Below are positions 7,563 to 18,006 of a stretch of 64,000 bases of DNA, in pieces. Position 1 is the stretch's first letter, and every line of letters starts with the position of its first letter. The notes under the pieces are model-generated. The model was given only the letters and a program-made list of their open reading frames with translations, was not told the DNA's origin and did not search any database. The translations under genes were made by a program, and so were the position numbers. The DNA comes from Gelidibacter salicanalis (GTDB lineage Bacteria > Bacteroidota > Bacteroidia > Flavobacteriales > Flavobacteriaceae): positions 62,001 through 126,000 of the forward strand of contig NZ_VORX01000006.1 in assembly GCF_007997285.1 (NCBI RefSeq). The letters run 5' to 3'.

Positions 7563-8885
7563 ATGAATATTACAAGAGAAAACATTGACGCATTAAATGC
7601 TGTTGTAAAAGTAGATATCGCTAAAGAAGACTATAGTGATAAGGTTGAAAAGATTCTTACAGATTATCGTAAATCAGCTAATATTCCAGGATTTAGAAAA
7701 GGTCATGTGCCAATGACCATGGTTAAAAAGCAATATGGAAAAGCCGTTTTGGTTGATGAGGTCAACAAGCTTTTACAAGATGCTCTTAAAAAATACTTAA
7801 CTGAAGAGAAATTGGATGTCTTAGGCAATCCTTTACCTAAAGCTCAAGATGATTTAGATTGGGATGCTGATTCCTTCTCTTTTGAGTTTGAATTAGGTTT
7901 AGCCCCAGAATTTGAGGTGGATCTAAAGGGTAAAAAAGCAATCACGCACTATAAAATTGTCGCTGATGACAAAATGATTGATGGTCAGGTGGAGCATATC
8001 CGTAAGCAATACGGCAAATTGATCTCTCAAGACACCGTTACAAAGGACTCGGAGATTATTGGTGTTTTTGTGAATGAAGAAAAAGAAATTAACAACAATG
8101 CGACGCTTACTTTAGATAAAATCAAAAGTAAAACTGCTGAGAAGGCTTTAATAGGAGCCAAAGTAGGAGATGTGGTAGGCATGAACACTAAAGGATTGTT
8201 CAAGGATGATCATGACCTGATGAACTTCTTAAAGGTAGCTCATGATGATGCGCATGATTTAGATGTTGAGGTGACCTTTATCATTGAAGAAATTAACACA
8301 AGAGAATTGGCCGATTTAGATCAGGAGTTGTTTGATAAATTATTTGGTAAGGATGAGGTGACGTCAGTAACTGAATTGAAAACTAAAATCAAGGAAGATT
8401 CTGAAAAGCAGTTCGGACAACAAGGGGATCAAAAATTCTTGAATGACGTTACGGAACATTTGGTTGAAAATACCAAATTTGACCTTCCAGCAGCCTTCTT
8501 ACAAAAATGGATGCAAACTGCGGGAGAAGATCAATTGGATGCTGACCAGGCTAAGGAAGAGTATGAGAATACTGAAAAAAGCATGCGCTACCAATTAATC
8601 GAAGGCAAATTGATTGAAAAACACAACTTGCAAGTCACCTTTGATGATCTTAAAGCGTTTGCTAAAGACATGATCAAAGTACAAATGGCACAGTTTGGCC
8701 AGATGAATCCTCAAGATAAAGAATTGGAAGATATTGCAGCGCGTATCTTGTCTAACAGAGAAGAAGTAAAGCGTTTGTCAGAGCAACTGATGAGCCAAAA
8801 ATTATTAGAACTTTATAAAAACGAAGCAAATCTTAAGGTTAAAGAAATAACCTATGATGAATTTGTAAAAGAGTTTTACAGCTAA
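7563..8885 (+). CDS. tig: trigger factor (ribosome-associated chaperone)
   Basis: Trigger factor binds the ribosome exit tunnel and assists nascent chains; its middle domain is FKBP-like. The 440 residues are in the normal range. The N-terminal ribosome-binding domain includes IPGFRKGHVPMTMVKKQYGK (residues about 41-60; the homologous signature is GFRxGKxP). The C-terminal chaperone arms are helical and rich in Lys and Glu. The peptidyl-prolyl domain is weakly conserved, as usual in Bacteroidota. It is followed by a strong terminator and then clpP-clpX, the classic protein-quality-control cluster. Confidence 0.95.
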   Translation: MNITRENIDALNAVVKVDIAKEDYSDKVEKILTDYRKSANIPGFRKGHVPMTMVKKQYGKAVLVDEVNKLLQDALKKYLTEEKLDVLGNPLPKAQDDLDWDADSFSFEFELGLAPEFEVDLKGKKAITHYKIVADDKMIDGQVEHIRKQYGKLISQDTVTKDSEIIGVFVNEEKEINNNATLTLDKIKSKTAEKALIGAKVGDVVGMNTKGLFKDDHDLMNFLKVAHDDAHDLDVEVTFIIEEINTRELADLDQELFDKLFGKDEVTSVTELKTKIKEDSEKQFGQQGDQKFLNDVTEHLVENTKFDLPAAFLQKWMQTAGEDQLDADQAKEEYENTEKSMRYQLIEGKLIEKHNLQVTFDDLKAFAKDMIKVQMAQFGQMNPQDKELEDIAARILSNREEVKRLSEQLMSQKLLELYKNEANLKVKEITYDEFVKEFYS

Positions 8886-8913
8886 TAATTATAATTTAAA
8901 TCGTTATATTTAG

Positions 8914-8946
8914 AGCGTAAAACTGTTAGGTTTTACGCTTTTTTTT
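8914..8946 (+). terminator. terminator after tig
   Basis: AGCGTAAAAC, a six-base loop, GTTTTACGCT, then a run of T: a perfect ten-pair stem. It separates tig from clpP, so clpPX expression needs its own start or read-through. Confidence 0.85.
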
Positions 8947-9018
8947 GACTGATGGAGAGTTATCAAATGACCTCAGAATGCTCTGGGGAAACACGAATTT
9001 AAGAACTAAAATATATTT

Positions 9019-9699
9019 ATGGATTACGGAAAAGAATTTGAAAAATTCGCAATAAAAGATCAAGGCATCAGCAGCACCTATTATAATCAAATCATGAACA
9101 GTATGTACCCTGTTGGTTTGACGCCAAATATTATTGAAGAACGTCAAATGAATGCAGTAGCAATGGACGTATTTTCAAGATTGATGATGGATCGTATCAT
9201 TTTTATGGGTACAGCAATCAATGATCAAGTAGCCAACATTATTCAAGCACAATTGTTGTTCTTGGAAAGTACAGATGCGGCTAAAGATATTCAAATCTAT
9301 ATCAACTCACCAGGCGGTAGTGTGTATGCCGGTTTAGGCATTTATGATACCATGCAATTGATTAAACCTGATGTTGCTACCATCTGTACAGGAATGGCCG
9401 CCTCTATGGGTGCTGTTTTATTATGCGCAGGAGAAAAAGGTAAGCGCAGTGGCTTAACCCATTCCCGTGTGATGATCCATCAACCTTTAGGAGGTGCGCA
9501 AGGGCAAGCGAGTGATATTGAAATTACCGCTAGAGAGATTATGACCTTAAAAGAGGAATTGTATAAAATCATTGCGAAACATACTGGTCAAGAGTATGAC
9601 AAGGTGTACAATGATAGTGATCGTGATTATTGGATGAAAGCTGATAAAGCTAAGGAATATGGTATGATTGATGAAGTTTTATCTAGTACTAAAAAATAG
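9019..9699 (+). CDS. clpP: ATP-dependent Clp protease proteolytic subunit
   Basis: ClpP forms the tetradecameric chamber that degrades proteins delivered by ClpX. It has 226 residues with an N-terminal extension relative to E. coli. The catalytic triad is Ser129 in GMAASMGA, His154 in MIHQPLGG, and an Asp near 203 in the DRDYWM segment. The oxyanion/hydrophobic motif INSPGGSV is at about 95-102. It is followed 64 bases later by clpX in the same direction, so the protease and unfoldase are very likely co-transcribed. Confidence 0.97.
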   Translation: MDYGKEFEKFAIKDQGISSTYYNQIMNSMYPVGLTPNIIEERQMNAVAMDVFSRLMMDRIIFMGTAINDQVANIIQAQLLFLESTDAAKDIQIYINSPGGSVYAGLGIYDTMQLIKPDVATICTGMAASMGAVLLCAGEKGKRSGLTHSRVMIHQPLGGAQGQASDIEITAREIMTLKEELYKIIAKHTGQEYDKVYNDSDRDYWMKADKAKEYGMIDEVLSSTKK

Positions 9700-9763
9700 T
9701 AATTTCAAAGTTTATCCATCGCGATAAAAGTTGAAATGTATAATATGAGGAATTAAAAGAGTT

Positions 9764-10996
9764 ATGGCAAAGGAAGAATTAGAATGTTCGTTTTGTGGTA
9801 GAAAGAAGCCAGAAACCAGTTTATTAATAGCAGGATTAGATGCACATATTTGTGATAGATGTATTGAGCAAGCCCACGGGATTGTTTTAGAAGAATCCAA
9901 ACAGAGTGATAATGCCGAATTATCTTCAGATTTGATGCTGAAAAAGCCTGTGCAAATTAAAAAGTTTCTTGATGAATATATTATTGGTCAAGAATACAGC
10001 AAGAAAGTAATGTCTGTGGCCGTGTACAATCACTATAAGCGATTGTTGCAACCCGCCACCAATGATGATATTGATATTCAGAAAAGTAATATCATTATGG
10101 TGGGACAAACCGGAACGGGTAAAACCCTAATGGCCAAAACCATTGCAAAAATGCTTAATGTACCGTTAGCTATTGTAGATGCTACAGTATTGACTGAGGC
10201 GGGGTACGTTGGTGAGGATGTTGAAAGTATTTTGACCCGTTTATTGCAGGTAGCCGATTACAATTTGGAAAAAGCCGAAAAGGGGATTGTGTTTATTGAT
10301 GAAATCGATAAAATTGCCCGTAAGAGTGATAATCCATCCATTACTAGAGATGTTTCTGGTGAAGGCGTACAACAGGCCTTATTGAAACTTTTGGAAGGAA
10401 CTACGGTTAATGTACCGCCCAAAGGAGGACGTAAGCATCCAGATCAGAAGTTTATTGAAGTCAACACTGAGCATATCTTATTTATCGCTGGGGGTGCTTT
10501 TGATGGGGTGGAACGTATGATCTCAAAACGCTTGAACATGGCTGCCATTGGTTATAAAGCCGCCGCTCACGATGATGTGATTGATGCTGATAACCTATTG
10601 CAATACATTACACCTAAAGACTTGAAGGACTTCGGTCTGATTCCTGAAATCATCGGGCGTTTGCCGGTGTTGACCTATATGGATCCTTTAGACACCAAAA
10701 CTTTAAGAGCTATTTTAACCCAACCTAAAAATGCGATCATTAAACAATACCAAAAATTGTTTGAAATGGACAACATCAAATTCACCATTACGGATGGCGC
10801 ATTAGATTTTATTGTTGAAAAAGCCATCGAGTATAAATTAGGTGCCAGAGGTTTGAGATCACTTTGTGAAGAAATCCTCACGGATGCGATGTTTGAGTTG
10901 CCAAGTGGCAAGGAAACTAAGCTTCACGTCACCAAAGAGTATGCTGAAGACAAATTAGATAAAACAACTTTAAAGAGATTGAAAGCGGTTTCATAA
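9764..10996 (+). CDS. clpX: ATP-dependent Clp protease ATPase subunit ClpX
   Basis: ClpX is the hexameric AAA+ unfoldase that feeds ClpP. The 410 residues include the N-terminal zinc-binding domain (Cys8, Cys11, Cys30, Cys33), Walker A GQTGTGKT at 114-121, the pore loop GYVG at 147-150, Walker B VFIDEID at 176-182, and sensor residues in GARGLRS near the C-terminus. It ends with an intrinsic terminator. Its neighbours tig and clpP make the assignment secure. Confidence 0.97.
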   Translation: MAKEELECSFCGRKKPETSLLIAGLDAHICDRCIEQAHGIVLEESKQSDNAELSSDLMLKKPVQIKKFLDEYIIGQEYSKKVMSVAVYNHYKRLLQPATNDDIDIQKSNIIMVGQTGTGKTLMAKTIAKMLNVPLAIVDATVLTEAGYVGEDVESILTRLLQVADYNLEKAEKGIVFIDEIDKIARKSDNPSITRDVSGEGVQQALLKLLEGTTVNVPPKGGRKHPDQKFIEVNTEHILFIAGGAFDGVERMISKRLNMAAIGYKAAAHDDVIDADNLLQYITPKDLKDFGLIPEIIGRLPVLTYMDPLDTKTLRAILTQPKNAIIKQYQKLFEMDNIKFTITDGALDFIVEKAIEYKLGARGLRSLCEEILTDAMFELPSGKETKLHVTKEYAEDKLDKTTLKRLKAVS

Positions 10997-11025
10997 CGCT
11001 TTAAAGATCGTAGTCAAAAAAACAG

Positions 11026-11052
11026 AACCACTCTTTTCAGGGTGGTTTTTTC
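11026..11052 (+). terminator. terminator after clpX
   Basis: AACCACTC, six-base loop, GGGTGGTT, then T-run; eight pairs including one G-T. It closes the tig-clpP-clpX block. Confidence 0.8.
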
Positions 11053-11277
11053 TTGAATTTTAAAAACTAAGTTTGCAGGTACAATGCTTAAATTATAGAG
11101 CTAATAGTATCTTCTTTACGTGGGTCAACAGGCATTTTTAACGGTGTTATTTTAAGTACTACGCTATAAAAACAACCATCAATTTGTTAAAAAAAATATG
11201 GCTCCTACTTTTTATACCTACTTTTATTTATTCTCGTCAAAACTTTTCAAAACATAGTTTTATTCGACAAATGACCA

Positions 11278-12792
11278 CTATTCATTCATTTTTAAGAGAG
11301 CATCCAAATAATGTCGGGTATTGGAAAGTCGCGGCACCTTATGTTGTCCACCTAGTTTATCTTGTTGTTTTAACCAATCGTAGAATAATGAGTGCCGTGC
11401 CACGTGAATTTTCGGGCTATTTAAGGTAATGTTGTTGTAACGCTTGGCCTCATAGTCGGAATTAAGCGATTTTAGAGCGTTGTCAAGCAACTCATTAAAG
11501 TAATCGATATCTTGGGGTGGCGTCTTAAATTCAATCAACCATTCGTGGGCGCCCTTATCCTTACCACTCATAAAAATAGGAGCTGCCGTATATTCTACTA
11601 TCTGGGCGTTCGTCTTCTTGCAGACTTTTTTCAGGGCATCCTCAGCGTTTTCAATAATCAACTCTTCGCCAAAAACATTAATGTGATGCTTAGTGCGGCC
11701 ACTTACCTTAATGCGGTACGGTTGTAAAGAGGTAAAGCGGATGGTATCACCTATCTTATAACGCCAAAGCCCCGCATTGGTGGTGATGACCACGGCATAA
11801 TTTTTATCTTTTTCAACTTCCGCAAGCGGAATAATACGTTGCTCGGGGGTGCCATAGGCATCCATAGGAATGAACTCATAAAAGATGCCGTAGTCTAACA
11901 TGAGCAAAAGCTCGCTAGAACTATTTTGATCTTGAATGGCGAAGAACCCTTCTGAAGCATTGTAAATTTCATAATACCTAAAATCCTTACGCGGCAAGAT
12001 CGCTTTATACTGATCGATGTAAGGCAAGAAACTCACTCCACCGTGAAAATAGACTTCCAAGTTGGGCCAAATTTCAAAAATGCTTTGCTTGTTGGTGGTT
12101 TCGAGAACATTATTCATTAACACCAACATCCAGGAGGGGACACCTGCGAGACTAGTCACATTTTCATTAATGGTTTCATTAACGATCGCCTGCATTTTAT
12201 GCTCCCAGTCGCTCATTAAAGACACTTTGTTACTGGGCGTACTGCTATATTCTGCCCAGAACGGCATGTTGTCAATCAAGATGGCCGATAAGTCTCCGAA
12301 GGCCGTTCCATTTTCCCTATACAATTCCTTACTGCCTCCGAGTCTTAAGCTTTTCCCGGTAAACATCTGTGAGTTTTCATTATTGTTGAGGTACATACAA
12401 AGGAGATCCTTACTCGCTGCATAATGGCAATCTTCTAAGGACTCGTAACTCACTGGAATAAATTTACTTTTGGCATTCGTGGTCCCACTTGATTTTGCAA
12501 ACCACTTGATGGGTGTGGGCCAGAATATATTGTTTTCGCCTAAGCGAGAGCGCTCAATATTCGCCTGATTATCTTCGTAGTTGGTTATCGGAACTCGGTC
12601 AGCAAATGTTCTGTAATTGGTGATGCTCGCAAAATCATAGGTTTTACCAATTTCCGTGTCTTTTGCCGTAATTATGAGATCTTGAAGTAATTCATTCTGT
12701 ACTTCATTCGGGTACTTTAAAAATAATTCGATTTGGTGAAATCGCTTTTTTAAGAACCATGAAGCAATTGAATTTACTAATGGAATTGGCAT
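11278..12792 (-). CDS. GH3-family acyl-adenylate ligase-like protein
   Basis: The 504-residue protein matches the GH3 (auxin-responsive promoter) superfamily common in Flavobacteriia. ATP-site landmarks are KSSGTTNAKSKFIP near the N-terminal third, YNASEGFFAIQDQ (motif 2) and TNAGLWRYKIGDTI (motif 3). Plant GH3 enzymes adenylate carboxylic acids and join them to amino acids; the bacterial substrate is unknown. I use ATG 12792, giving MPIPLVNSIASWFLKKRF; an upstream non-ATG extension would overlap the divergent DUF2797 gene and looks artificial. It is monocistronic, divergent from DUF2797 across 72 AT-rich bases. Confidence 0.88.
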   Translation of the reverse strand: MPIPLVNSIASWFLKKRFHQIELFLKYPNEVQNELLQDLIITAKDTEIGKTYDFASITNYRTFADRVPITNYEDNQANIERSRLGENNIFWPTPIKWFAKSSGTTNAKSKFIPVSYESLEDCHYAASKDLLCMYLNNNENSQMFTGKSLRLGGSKELYRENGTAFGDLSAILIDNMPFWAEYSSTPSNKVSLMSDWEHKMQAIVNETINENVTSLAGVPSWMLVLMNNVLETTNKQSIFEIWPNLEVYFHGGVSFLPYIDQYKAILPRKDFRYYEIYNASEGFFAIQDQNSSSELLLMLDYGIFYEFIPMDAYGTPEQRIIPLAEVEKDKNYAVVITTNAGLWRYKIGDTIRFTSLQPYRIKVSGRTKHHINVFGEELIIENAEDALKKVCKKTNAQIVEYTAAPIFMSGKDKGAHEWLIEFKTPPQDIDYFNELLDNALKSLNSDYEAKRYNNITLNSPKIHVARHSLFYDWLKQQDKLGGQHKVPRLSNTRHYLDALLKMNE

Positions 12793-12864
12793 ATTTGTAG
12801 TATCTTTAAAGACTAAAAATAATACTTTTTTTATATAAATTCTTCTAAATAAAATTTTAAATAA

Positions 12865-13659
12865 ATGACGTACCAAGGGGTCTTGACCAAAATGGCAACG
12901 GAGTTTTCACATCCTATCCAATACTTTCTAATTTTTGAAAATGACTTTATCAATATGAATCAGTTGTTGGATAAAACCATCAGCATTCAATTTGTTGGCT
13001 ACCAATGTTTGAACTGCGCTTTAGATAAGCCAATTTTTAGACAAGGGTTTTGTAAAAGCTGTTTTTTTGAGATCCCACAAGCGGCAGATTGGATTATGAG
13101 ACCCGAGCTGAGTACGGCGCATTTAGATCAAGAAGATCGCGATTTGGACTACGAAAAACGTGTGCAATTGCAACCACATGTCGTCTACCTCGCCAACTCC
13201 AGTAATGTGAAGGTGGGCGTCACCAGAAAAAGTCAGGTCCCGACCCGGTGGATTGACCAAGGCGCACATGAAGCTATTGAGATTGTAGAAGTGCCCAATC
13301 GCTATTTAGCAGGCATCACTGAAGTGGCCTTAAAAGCATTTGTTGCCGATAAAACCAACTGGCGTACCATGCTTAAAAATGAAATTGTTGACGAGAATTT
13401 GGTAGAGTGGCGCGACCGATTGCGAGCTTCTATTCCAGACGAAGCGGCCGAGTACTATATTGCCAGTAACCAAGAAACCCATATCGATTTTCCGGTATTA
13501 AAATATCCTGAAAAACCCAAAAGCCTCAGTCTCATTAAAACGCCCAATTATCAAGGTGTTTTGAAAGGCATTAAAGGGCAATACCTCCTTTTTGAAGATG
13601 ATACCGTCTTCAATATTCGGAGCAACGAAGGGTTTATTGTTGCGTTGACTGTGCACTAG
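12865..13659 (+). CDS. DUF2797 family protein
   Basis: The 264-residue cytosolic protein has a four-cysteine N-terminal knuckle (Cys48, Cys51, Cys63, Cys66) likely to bind zinc. The central block VVYLANSSNVKVGVTRKSQVPTRWIDQGA is the hallmark of DUF2797 and resembles the start of GIY-YIG-like folds. Function is unknown; nuclease or nucleic-acid binding is possible but not shown. ATG 12865 is used; a later ATG at 12955 would also leave the cysteine region intact, so the true start could be shorter. Confidence 0.8.
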   Translation: MTYQGVLTKMATEFSHPIQYFLIFENDFINMNQLLDKTISIQFVGYQCLNCALDKPIFRQGFCKSCFFEIPQAADWIMRPELSTAHLDQEDRDLDYEKRVQLQPHVVYLANSSNVKVGVTRKSQVPTRWIDQGAHEAIEIVEVPNRYLAGITEVALKAFVADKTNWRTMLKNEIVDENLVEWRDRLRASIPDEAAEYYIASNQETHIDFPVLKYPEKPKSLSLIKTPNYQGVLKGIKGQYLLFEDDTVFNIRSNEGFIVALTVH

Positions 13660-13770
13660 GTAGTTCCTCAACATTATTTTATCACCTCAGAATTAGATGG
13701 AAACCATATTTTTTGTAACTTAAGGTAGTCCAATTGGGTGTAGCATCCTTTGATGCATGCCCTACAGAAA

Positions 13771-14025
13771 ATGAACTTAACACAAAAAATTATGAAAGTC
13801 CCGGTCATGTTTTATGTCATTTTAACTACGCTGTTTTTGGTGCTACTAACTATAATGGTAGCGATGGAGTTGCCCTTTAATTGGGTGTTTTATGCTACCT
13901 GTATCGGCCAAGTGTTAGTGGTGATAATGGTGTATAAAGTGTTGAAAAATAAGTACAGCACAACAAAAACATTTGATGATTTTTATGAAGATCATCCTAT
14001 TGGAAAACAAAAAATCACGTCATAA
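13771..14025 (+). CDS. small two-TM membrane protein
   Basis: The predicted protein has about 85 residues with two hydrophobic helices (VMFYVILTTLFLVLLTIMVA and WVFYATCIGQVLVVIMVYKVL) joined by a short ELPF loop, and a charged tail ending FYEDHPIGKQK. I do not recognise a function; the pattern resembles short conserved flavobacterial membrane proteins. The start is uncertain: ATG at 13771 is used, ATG at 13792 (MKVPVMFY) is equally plausible, and one at 13753 is less likely. Its last codons form the left arm of a terminator hairpin. Confidence 0.65.
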   Translation: MNLTQKIMKVPVMFYVILTTLFLVLLTIMVAMELPFNWVFYATCIGQVLVVIMVYKVLKNKYSTTKTFDDFYEDHPIGKQKITS

Positions 14026-14039
14026 GAACGTGATTTTTT
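14011..14039 (+). terminator. terminator overlapping the 3' end of the small membrane gene
   Basis: AAAATCACGT, seven-base loop, ACGTGATTTT plus T-run; ten perfect pairs. The stop codon TAA lies in the loop. It may also work from the minus strand for rpsU (A-run on the left). Confidence 0.85.
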
Positions 14040-14062
14040 GTGGTATAAGGTACTTAAGAAGA

Positions 14063-14257
14063 CTACATTTCTTCTTGATCCCTTAAATTTTGTATATAAG
14101 CAGCTTTTTGCAATTGTCTTCTCTTTTTCACTGAAGGTTTAGTGAAATACTGATTCTCTCTCAAATTCTGCATCACCTTTACATTGCGGTGTTTACGTTT
14201 GTAACGTTTGATGGCGCGTTCGATGTTTTCGCCTTCTTTGATTTCAATTCTTAACAT
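14063..14257 (-). CDS. rpsU: 30S ribosomal protein S21
   Basis: The basic 64-residue protein carries the S21 pattern: IEIKEGENIERAIKRYKRKHRNVKVMQNLREN followed by the KPSVKKRRQLQKA tail. S21 helps base-pairing of mRNA with the 16S 3' end. In Bacteroidota that 3' end is thought to be occluded on the ribosome, consistent with the scarcity of Shine-Dalgarno sites in this window. It lies 33 bases downstream of rpoD on the same strand and is probably co-transcribed, recalling the rpsU-dnaG-rpoD grouping of Proteobacteria with a different order. Confidence 0.95.
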   Translation of the reverse strand: MLRIEIKEGENIERAIKRYKRKHRNVKVMQNLRENQYFTKPSVKKRRQLQKAAYIQNLRDQEEM

Positions 14258-14290
14258 AGATAATTATTAGAGTATATAAAATATTTGAGA

Positions 14291-15154
14291 CTATCCCAAA
14301 TACGTTTTTAAAATTTTACTTTTTGAAGTGTGCTTCAATCTTCTGATTCCTTTCTCTCTGATTTGACGGACACGTTCTCTGGTTAAATCAAAAGTCTTAC
14401 CAATCTCATCCAAGGTCATTGGAGGTTGATTGCTAAGGCCAAAATTCAATCTAATCACATCACTTTCTTTTTGAGAAAGCGTGTTGAGCGCTCTATCAAT
14501 TTCCAAACTTAATGACTCCGTCATTAAATTTCTATCAGGGTTTGGAGAATCACCAGAAGAAACCACATCATATAAACTTGAGGTTTCACCTTCTTTTAAG
14601 GGTGCATCCATTGAAATGTGACGTCCAGAATTCTTCATAGACTGCTTCACATCCTTTACGGTCAAATCTAATTCAGTCGCAATTTCTTCAGCACTAGGCG
14701 GACGTTCATGCGCTTGCTCCAAAAATGAATAGGCTTTATTGATCTTATTGATCGAGCCAATTTTGTTCAAAGGTAATCTAACTATTCGAGATTGTTCTGC
14801 TAAAGCTTGAAGAATTGCTTGACGAATCCACCAAACTGCATAAGAAATAAATTTAAAACCTCTGGTTTCATCAAAACGTTTAGCTGCTTTTACTAGGCCA
14901 GCGTTACCTTCGTTAATTAAATCGGGCAATGTCAGGCCCTGGTTTTGGTATTGTTTAGCGACTGATACGACAAAACGAAGATTGGAGGTGGTCAGCTTAT
15001 CTAAAGCCTCTTGATCTCCTGTTCTAATGCGTTGTGCCAATTCTACTTCTTCATCTGCTGTAATCAATGGCAGTTTACTGATGTCTTGTAAATACTTATC
15101 AAGAGATTTGGATTCTCTGTTAGTAACCTGCTTGGTGATTTTTAATTGCCTCAT
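14291..15154 (-). CDS. rpoD: primary RNA polymerase sigma factor (RpoD/SigA)
   Basis: The 287-residue protein is the short primary sigma factor typical of Bacteroidota, lacking the long region 1.1 and non-conserved insert. Region 1.2 is at about 16-45; region 2 includes [39 protein letters not shown]; region 3 follows; region 4 contains [27 protein letters not shown], the -33 recognition helix-turn-helix. It is the factor expected to recognise the TTTG/TAnnTTTG promoters noted here. Confidence 0.96.
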   Translation of the reverse strand: MRQLKITKQVTNRESKSLDKYLQDISKLPLITADEEVELAQRIRTGDQEALDKLTTSNLRFVVSVAKQYQNQGLTLPDLINEGNAGLVKAAKRFDETRGFKFISYAVWWIRQAILQALAEQSRIVRLPLNKIGSINKINKAYSFLEQAHERPPSAEEIATELDLTVKDVKQSMKNSGRHISMDAPLKEGETSSLYDVVSSGDSPNPDRNLMTESLSLEIDRALNTLSQKESDVIRLNFGLSNQPPMTLDEIGKTFDLTRERVRQIREKGIRRLKHTSKSKILKTYLG

Positions 15155-15336
15155 CTAGTCTCTTTTATTTAAATACGTTAACTGTAACTCTACAGTATAA
15201 CTTTTAATTTGACAAAAGCAAATAAACTCACATTACTTTAACATAATTGGGTAATTTTCTTTAAATTGCAGGTTGTTTTCGCTTGTTTCGATCTATTATG
15301 GCCATTTCTGTCCAAACATTCAGTTCCGTTTTCAAT

Positions 15337-18006
15337 TTAATTTACCGTATCTTTTTTCTTGTTTCGAGAATTAAAAATATCTTTTAATGTGTTTTTAATC
15401 ACATCGCTTCCTGTTTTCGTGCTATCCCTCTTAATGCTCGGTGTTTTTACATCAGAATCGGTTTCGGTACGCGTTGTGTCTTTTTTAGTGGTTGGTGCTG
15501 TAGTTTGGTTTTTAGCGCCACCCATAGCTTCGCCAATCAAATCTTTTAGCTTATCGGTACCTTTACCTATGAGTTTCTGTTTTTCAATCTCAATCAGTTG
15601 CTTGGTTAAATTGGCGACACCACTGGTTAAGTCGGTTGACACCTTAGGATTAGAAAAGGTTCCGGAAATATTGGCACTTACCGGAATAAGAATTTTATTG
15701 ACTTCATTGTCGTTAATTTTACCAATCAATCTATTGACCTCGCTTCCCAAATATTTGGCTGGCACATTAAACACCGCATTATAAGCCATCGTATTGTCAA
15801 AGCCATGGGCTCCTGAAACCACGATGCCGATATCTTTATAGGCTAAGTTGAACGGTTTTACCGAAACTTTTCCATTTGCAAACTCTAAATTTGCCTTAAG
15901 ATCATTCAAGTCCAATTCGCCAAAATCGATAAAATTTAAAACACCGCTTAATTGTGATAATAGCGGACTCGCTTTCTCATTAATATCCGTAGTGAGTAAT
16001 TCTGCTATGGCATTTCCTGTGATGGTATTTAAATTGGGCGAAAATTCCTTGTCTAAGGTTCCTGAGATGTTAAGGCTCGTGTTCAATTTACCTTGTAAAG
16101 CTTTAGCAATGGGCGCTAAATTTTGCAATAACTCCAAATCAGTAAATGACTTGGCAATATCAAAGCTGCTCGCATCTAATTTTAAATTAAATGTTGGGGT
16201 ATCGGATTTTGTGCTGACGTCTCCGGAAACAGCCAATATGCCACCAAAAATAGTGGAGCTTAAATTACTGATGGTCGCCTGTTGGTCCTTAATGTATAAA
16301 ACGCCCTTCACATTTTTAAGATTCAAATTGTCATAAATAACCGTGTTGGCATTCGCAATAATGGTACATTCCAAGAACTGTGGGATTTTTAGACCTTCCG
16401 TTACTACGGCTGCTTTTTTAGATGTTGCCGCGGTTGTGCTCTCCGTTTCTGTACTCATAAAATCATTCAGCGCTAGAGTGTTTGAATTCAAATTAAAATT
16501 GCCTTTCAGATTCACCTTTTTGCTCAACATAAAACCAATCAAATTGTTGATCGTTCCCGTAGCTGTAAAATCGCTTTGACCCGTTTTGGCACTAAAGCTG
16601 TTCAAGGTGACTGTAGACGGATTAAAGGTCATGTCAGCCTTAGAGATGTGTAACGGGTGGTTCATCGCATCCGTACTAAATACTAAATTGGTGATGTTGG
16701 CATTTCCGGAGGCCTTTATTCTGTCATACGCACTGGTTTCGATAGCGTTCATGTCAAAAGCAGTGTTTATTTTCGCTTTTAGGATGCCGCTCAGCTCATT
16801 TTCCAACTCCAAAGGATAAGCTTTGGTAAGGTTTGCTAAATTTAAGGTACCGTCAATGTCAGCATTTACCAACATATTTCCGGTAATATTTTTAATTAAT
16901 GCAGACGCTTTAAACACATCGCTATCAATTTTAAAATTCAAGGTGTTAATCGCGAGATAGGTATCGTCTGCGTTTCCCGTCTCATTTATAATTTTAGTGT
17001 CGATCACGATGTTTTCCACACGTTTTGGCAAATCAGGATATTTAAACGATGCATTCTCAGAGGAAATGCTGATGTCTAAGGTTGGAATTGTTGTTTCTGT
17101 AACTTTCCCCTTTATGATCCCATTCACGTTAAAGTTTCCGGTCGTTTCAACATTATCTAGATTCTTGGCGTATACAGCCGGCATCACCGCTAAAAAGTCC
17201 TTAAAAGACGATCCCGTGTTTTTAAATGAAAGATCGATGAGCTGACCTTCTTCGAGGATTTGTACAAAGCCGTCAAAAGTAACCGGGAGCTGATTGATGA
17301 GCGCACTGTTTTTCTTAAACGTATATTTCTGCGCATTTAAATCCAGATCAATCAAAGCGTCCAGGGTCACATGGTTATTGTTCAAATAGTTGATGCTGTC
17401 CAGGGTTAAGCTCACGTTCGCTTCAGATTTTGTGTCCAATTCTGAAATAGCACCAGAAAATGTGCCCTTACCGGTATGGTTCAATTCGGTAACATAAAAT
17501 TGCAGGTCTCCAGGAATATCAATATAGGTTATAGCACTCTTTTTAATGCTGTAGTCTTGAATGTCAAAGGAAAAACTTGAGGTTGAATCCTGCGCGTTTT
17601 CACTTTCTTTTACAATATCGTAATTGATGTTTCCAAAAGCATCTGTTTTTAGGGTCAATAAGGCTTCATTGATATTGATGGAATTTACGATAATCGGGTC
17701 GTCAGAAGTTTTAAAAAGTTCTTTGACGGACATTGTAAAATTGAGATTTTTTGCCGTAGCAAAGGTTTCGTCCTTAAAAGGTTCAAAGTTTGTAATCACT
17801 AAATCGCTGACTTCTACATGGGCCTGTGGAAAACTGCGAAATAAACTTAAGCTCACGTCGCTAAATTCGACGTTCGCATTGAGGTTCTGATTGATAAATT
17901 TTTTAACCATGCCTTTAATCTGCGATTGGAATACAAAAGGAAGGGCAATTAATAACACTATCAGAATTGCTAAGGTGATGCCGGTAATTTTAAAAAACTT
18001 TTTCAT
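15337..18006 (-). CDS. AsmA-like envelope protein
   Basis: The 889-residue protein has an N-terminal membrane anchor (residues about 5-27), then a long periplasmic region of repeated beta-strand modules of the AsmA/TamB-like bridge-protein superfamily. The early SDVSLSLFRSFPQAHVEVSDLVI pattern and C-terminal ANISGTFSNPKVSTDLTSG (the AsmA-2 signature, GTxxxP) support this. Such proteins are thought to carry phospholipids between inner and outer membranes. The last 70 residues are a charged low-complexity tail rich in Thr, Lys and Asp. It stands alone between rpoD and the divergent folK fusion. Confidence 0.9.
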   Translation of the reverse strand: MKKFFKITGITLAILIVLLIALPFVFQSQIKGMVKKFINQNLNANVEFSDVSLSLFRSFPQAHVEVSDLVITNFEPFKDETFATAKNLNFTMSVKELFKTSDDPIIVNSININEALLTLKTDAFGNINYDIVKESENAQDSTSSFSFDIQDYSIKKSAITYIDIPGDLQFYVTELNHTGKGTFSGAISELDTKSEANVSLTLDSINYLNNNHVTLDALIDLDLNAQKYTFKKNSALINQLPVTFDGFVQILEEGQLIDLSFKNTGSSFKDFLAVMPAVYAKNLDNVETTGNFNVNGIIKGKVTETTIPTLDISISSENASFKYPDLPKRVENIVIDTKIINETGNADDTYLAINTLNFKIDSDVFKASALIKNITGNMLVNADIDGTLNLANLTKAYPLELENELSGILKAKINTAFDMNAIETSAYDRIKASGNANITNLVFSTDAMNHPLHISKADMTFNPSTVTLNSFSAKTGQSDFTATGTINNLIGFMLSKKVNLKGNFNLNSNTLALNDFMSTETESTTAATSKKAAVVTEGLKIPQFLECTIIANANTVIYDNLNLKNVKGVLYIKDQQATISNLSSTIFGGILAVSGDVSTKSDTPTFNLKLDASSFDIAKSFTDLELLQNLAPIAKALQGKLNTSLNISGTLDKEFSPNLNTITGNAIAELLTTDINEKASPLLSQLSGVLNFIDFGELDLNDLKANLEFANGKVSVKPFNLAYKDIGIVVSGAHGFDNTMAYNAVFNVPAKYLGSEVNRLIGKINDNEVNKILIPVSANISGTFSNPKVSTDLTSGVANLTKQLIEIEKQKLIGKGTDKLKDLIGEAMGGAKNQTTAPTTKKDTTRTETDSDVKTPSIKRDSTKTGSDVIKNTLKDIFNSRNKKKDTVN

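Noticed and set aside
11184-11429. 81-residue plus-strand frame with a signal-like N-terminus
   Set aside because: Two thirds lie antisense to the GH3-like gene, the start codon is TTG, and the tail has no protein-like pattern.
12793-12876. N-terminal extension of the GH3-like protein
   Set aside because: It would need a non-ATG start inside the divergent DUF2797 gene and is very basic and AT-rich; ATG 12792 fits the fold.
15359-17890. Series of plus-strand frames inside the AsmA gene, up to 162 residues
   Set aside because: They are antisense shadows of a long, coherent minus-strand gene with an AsmA domain layout.
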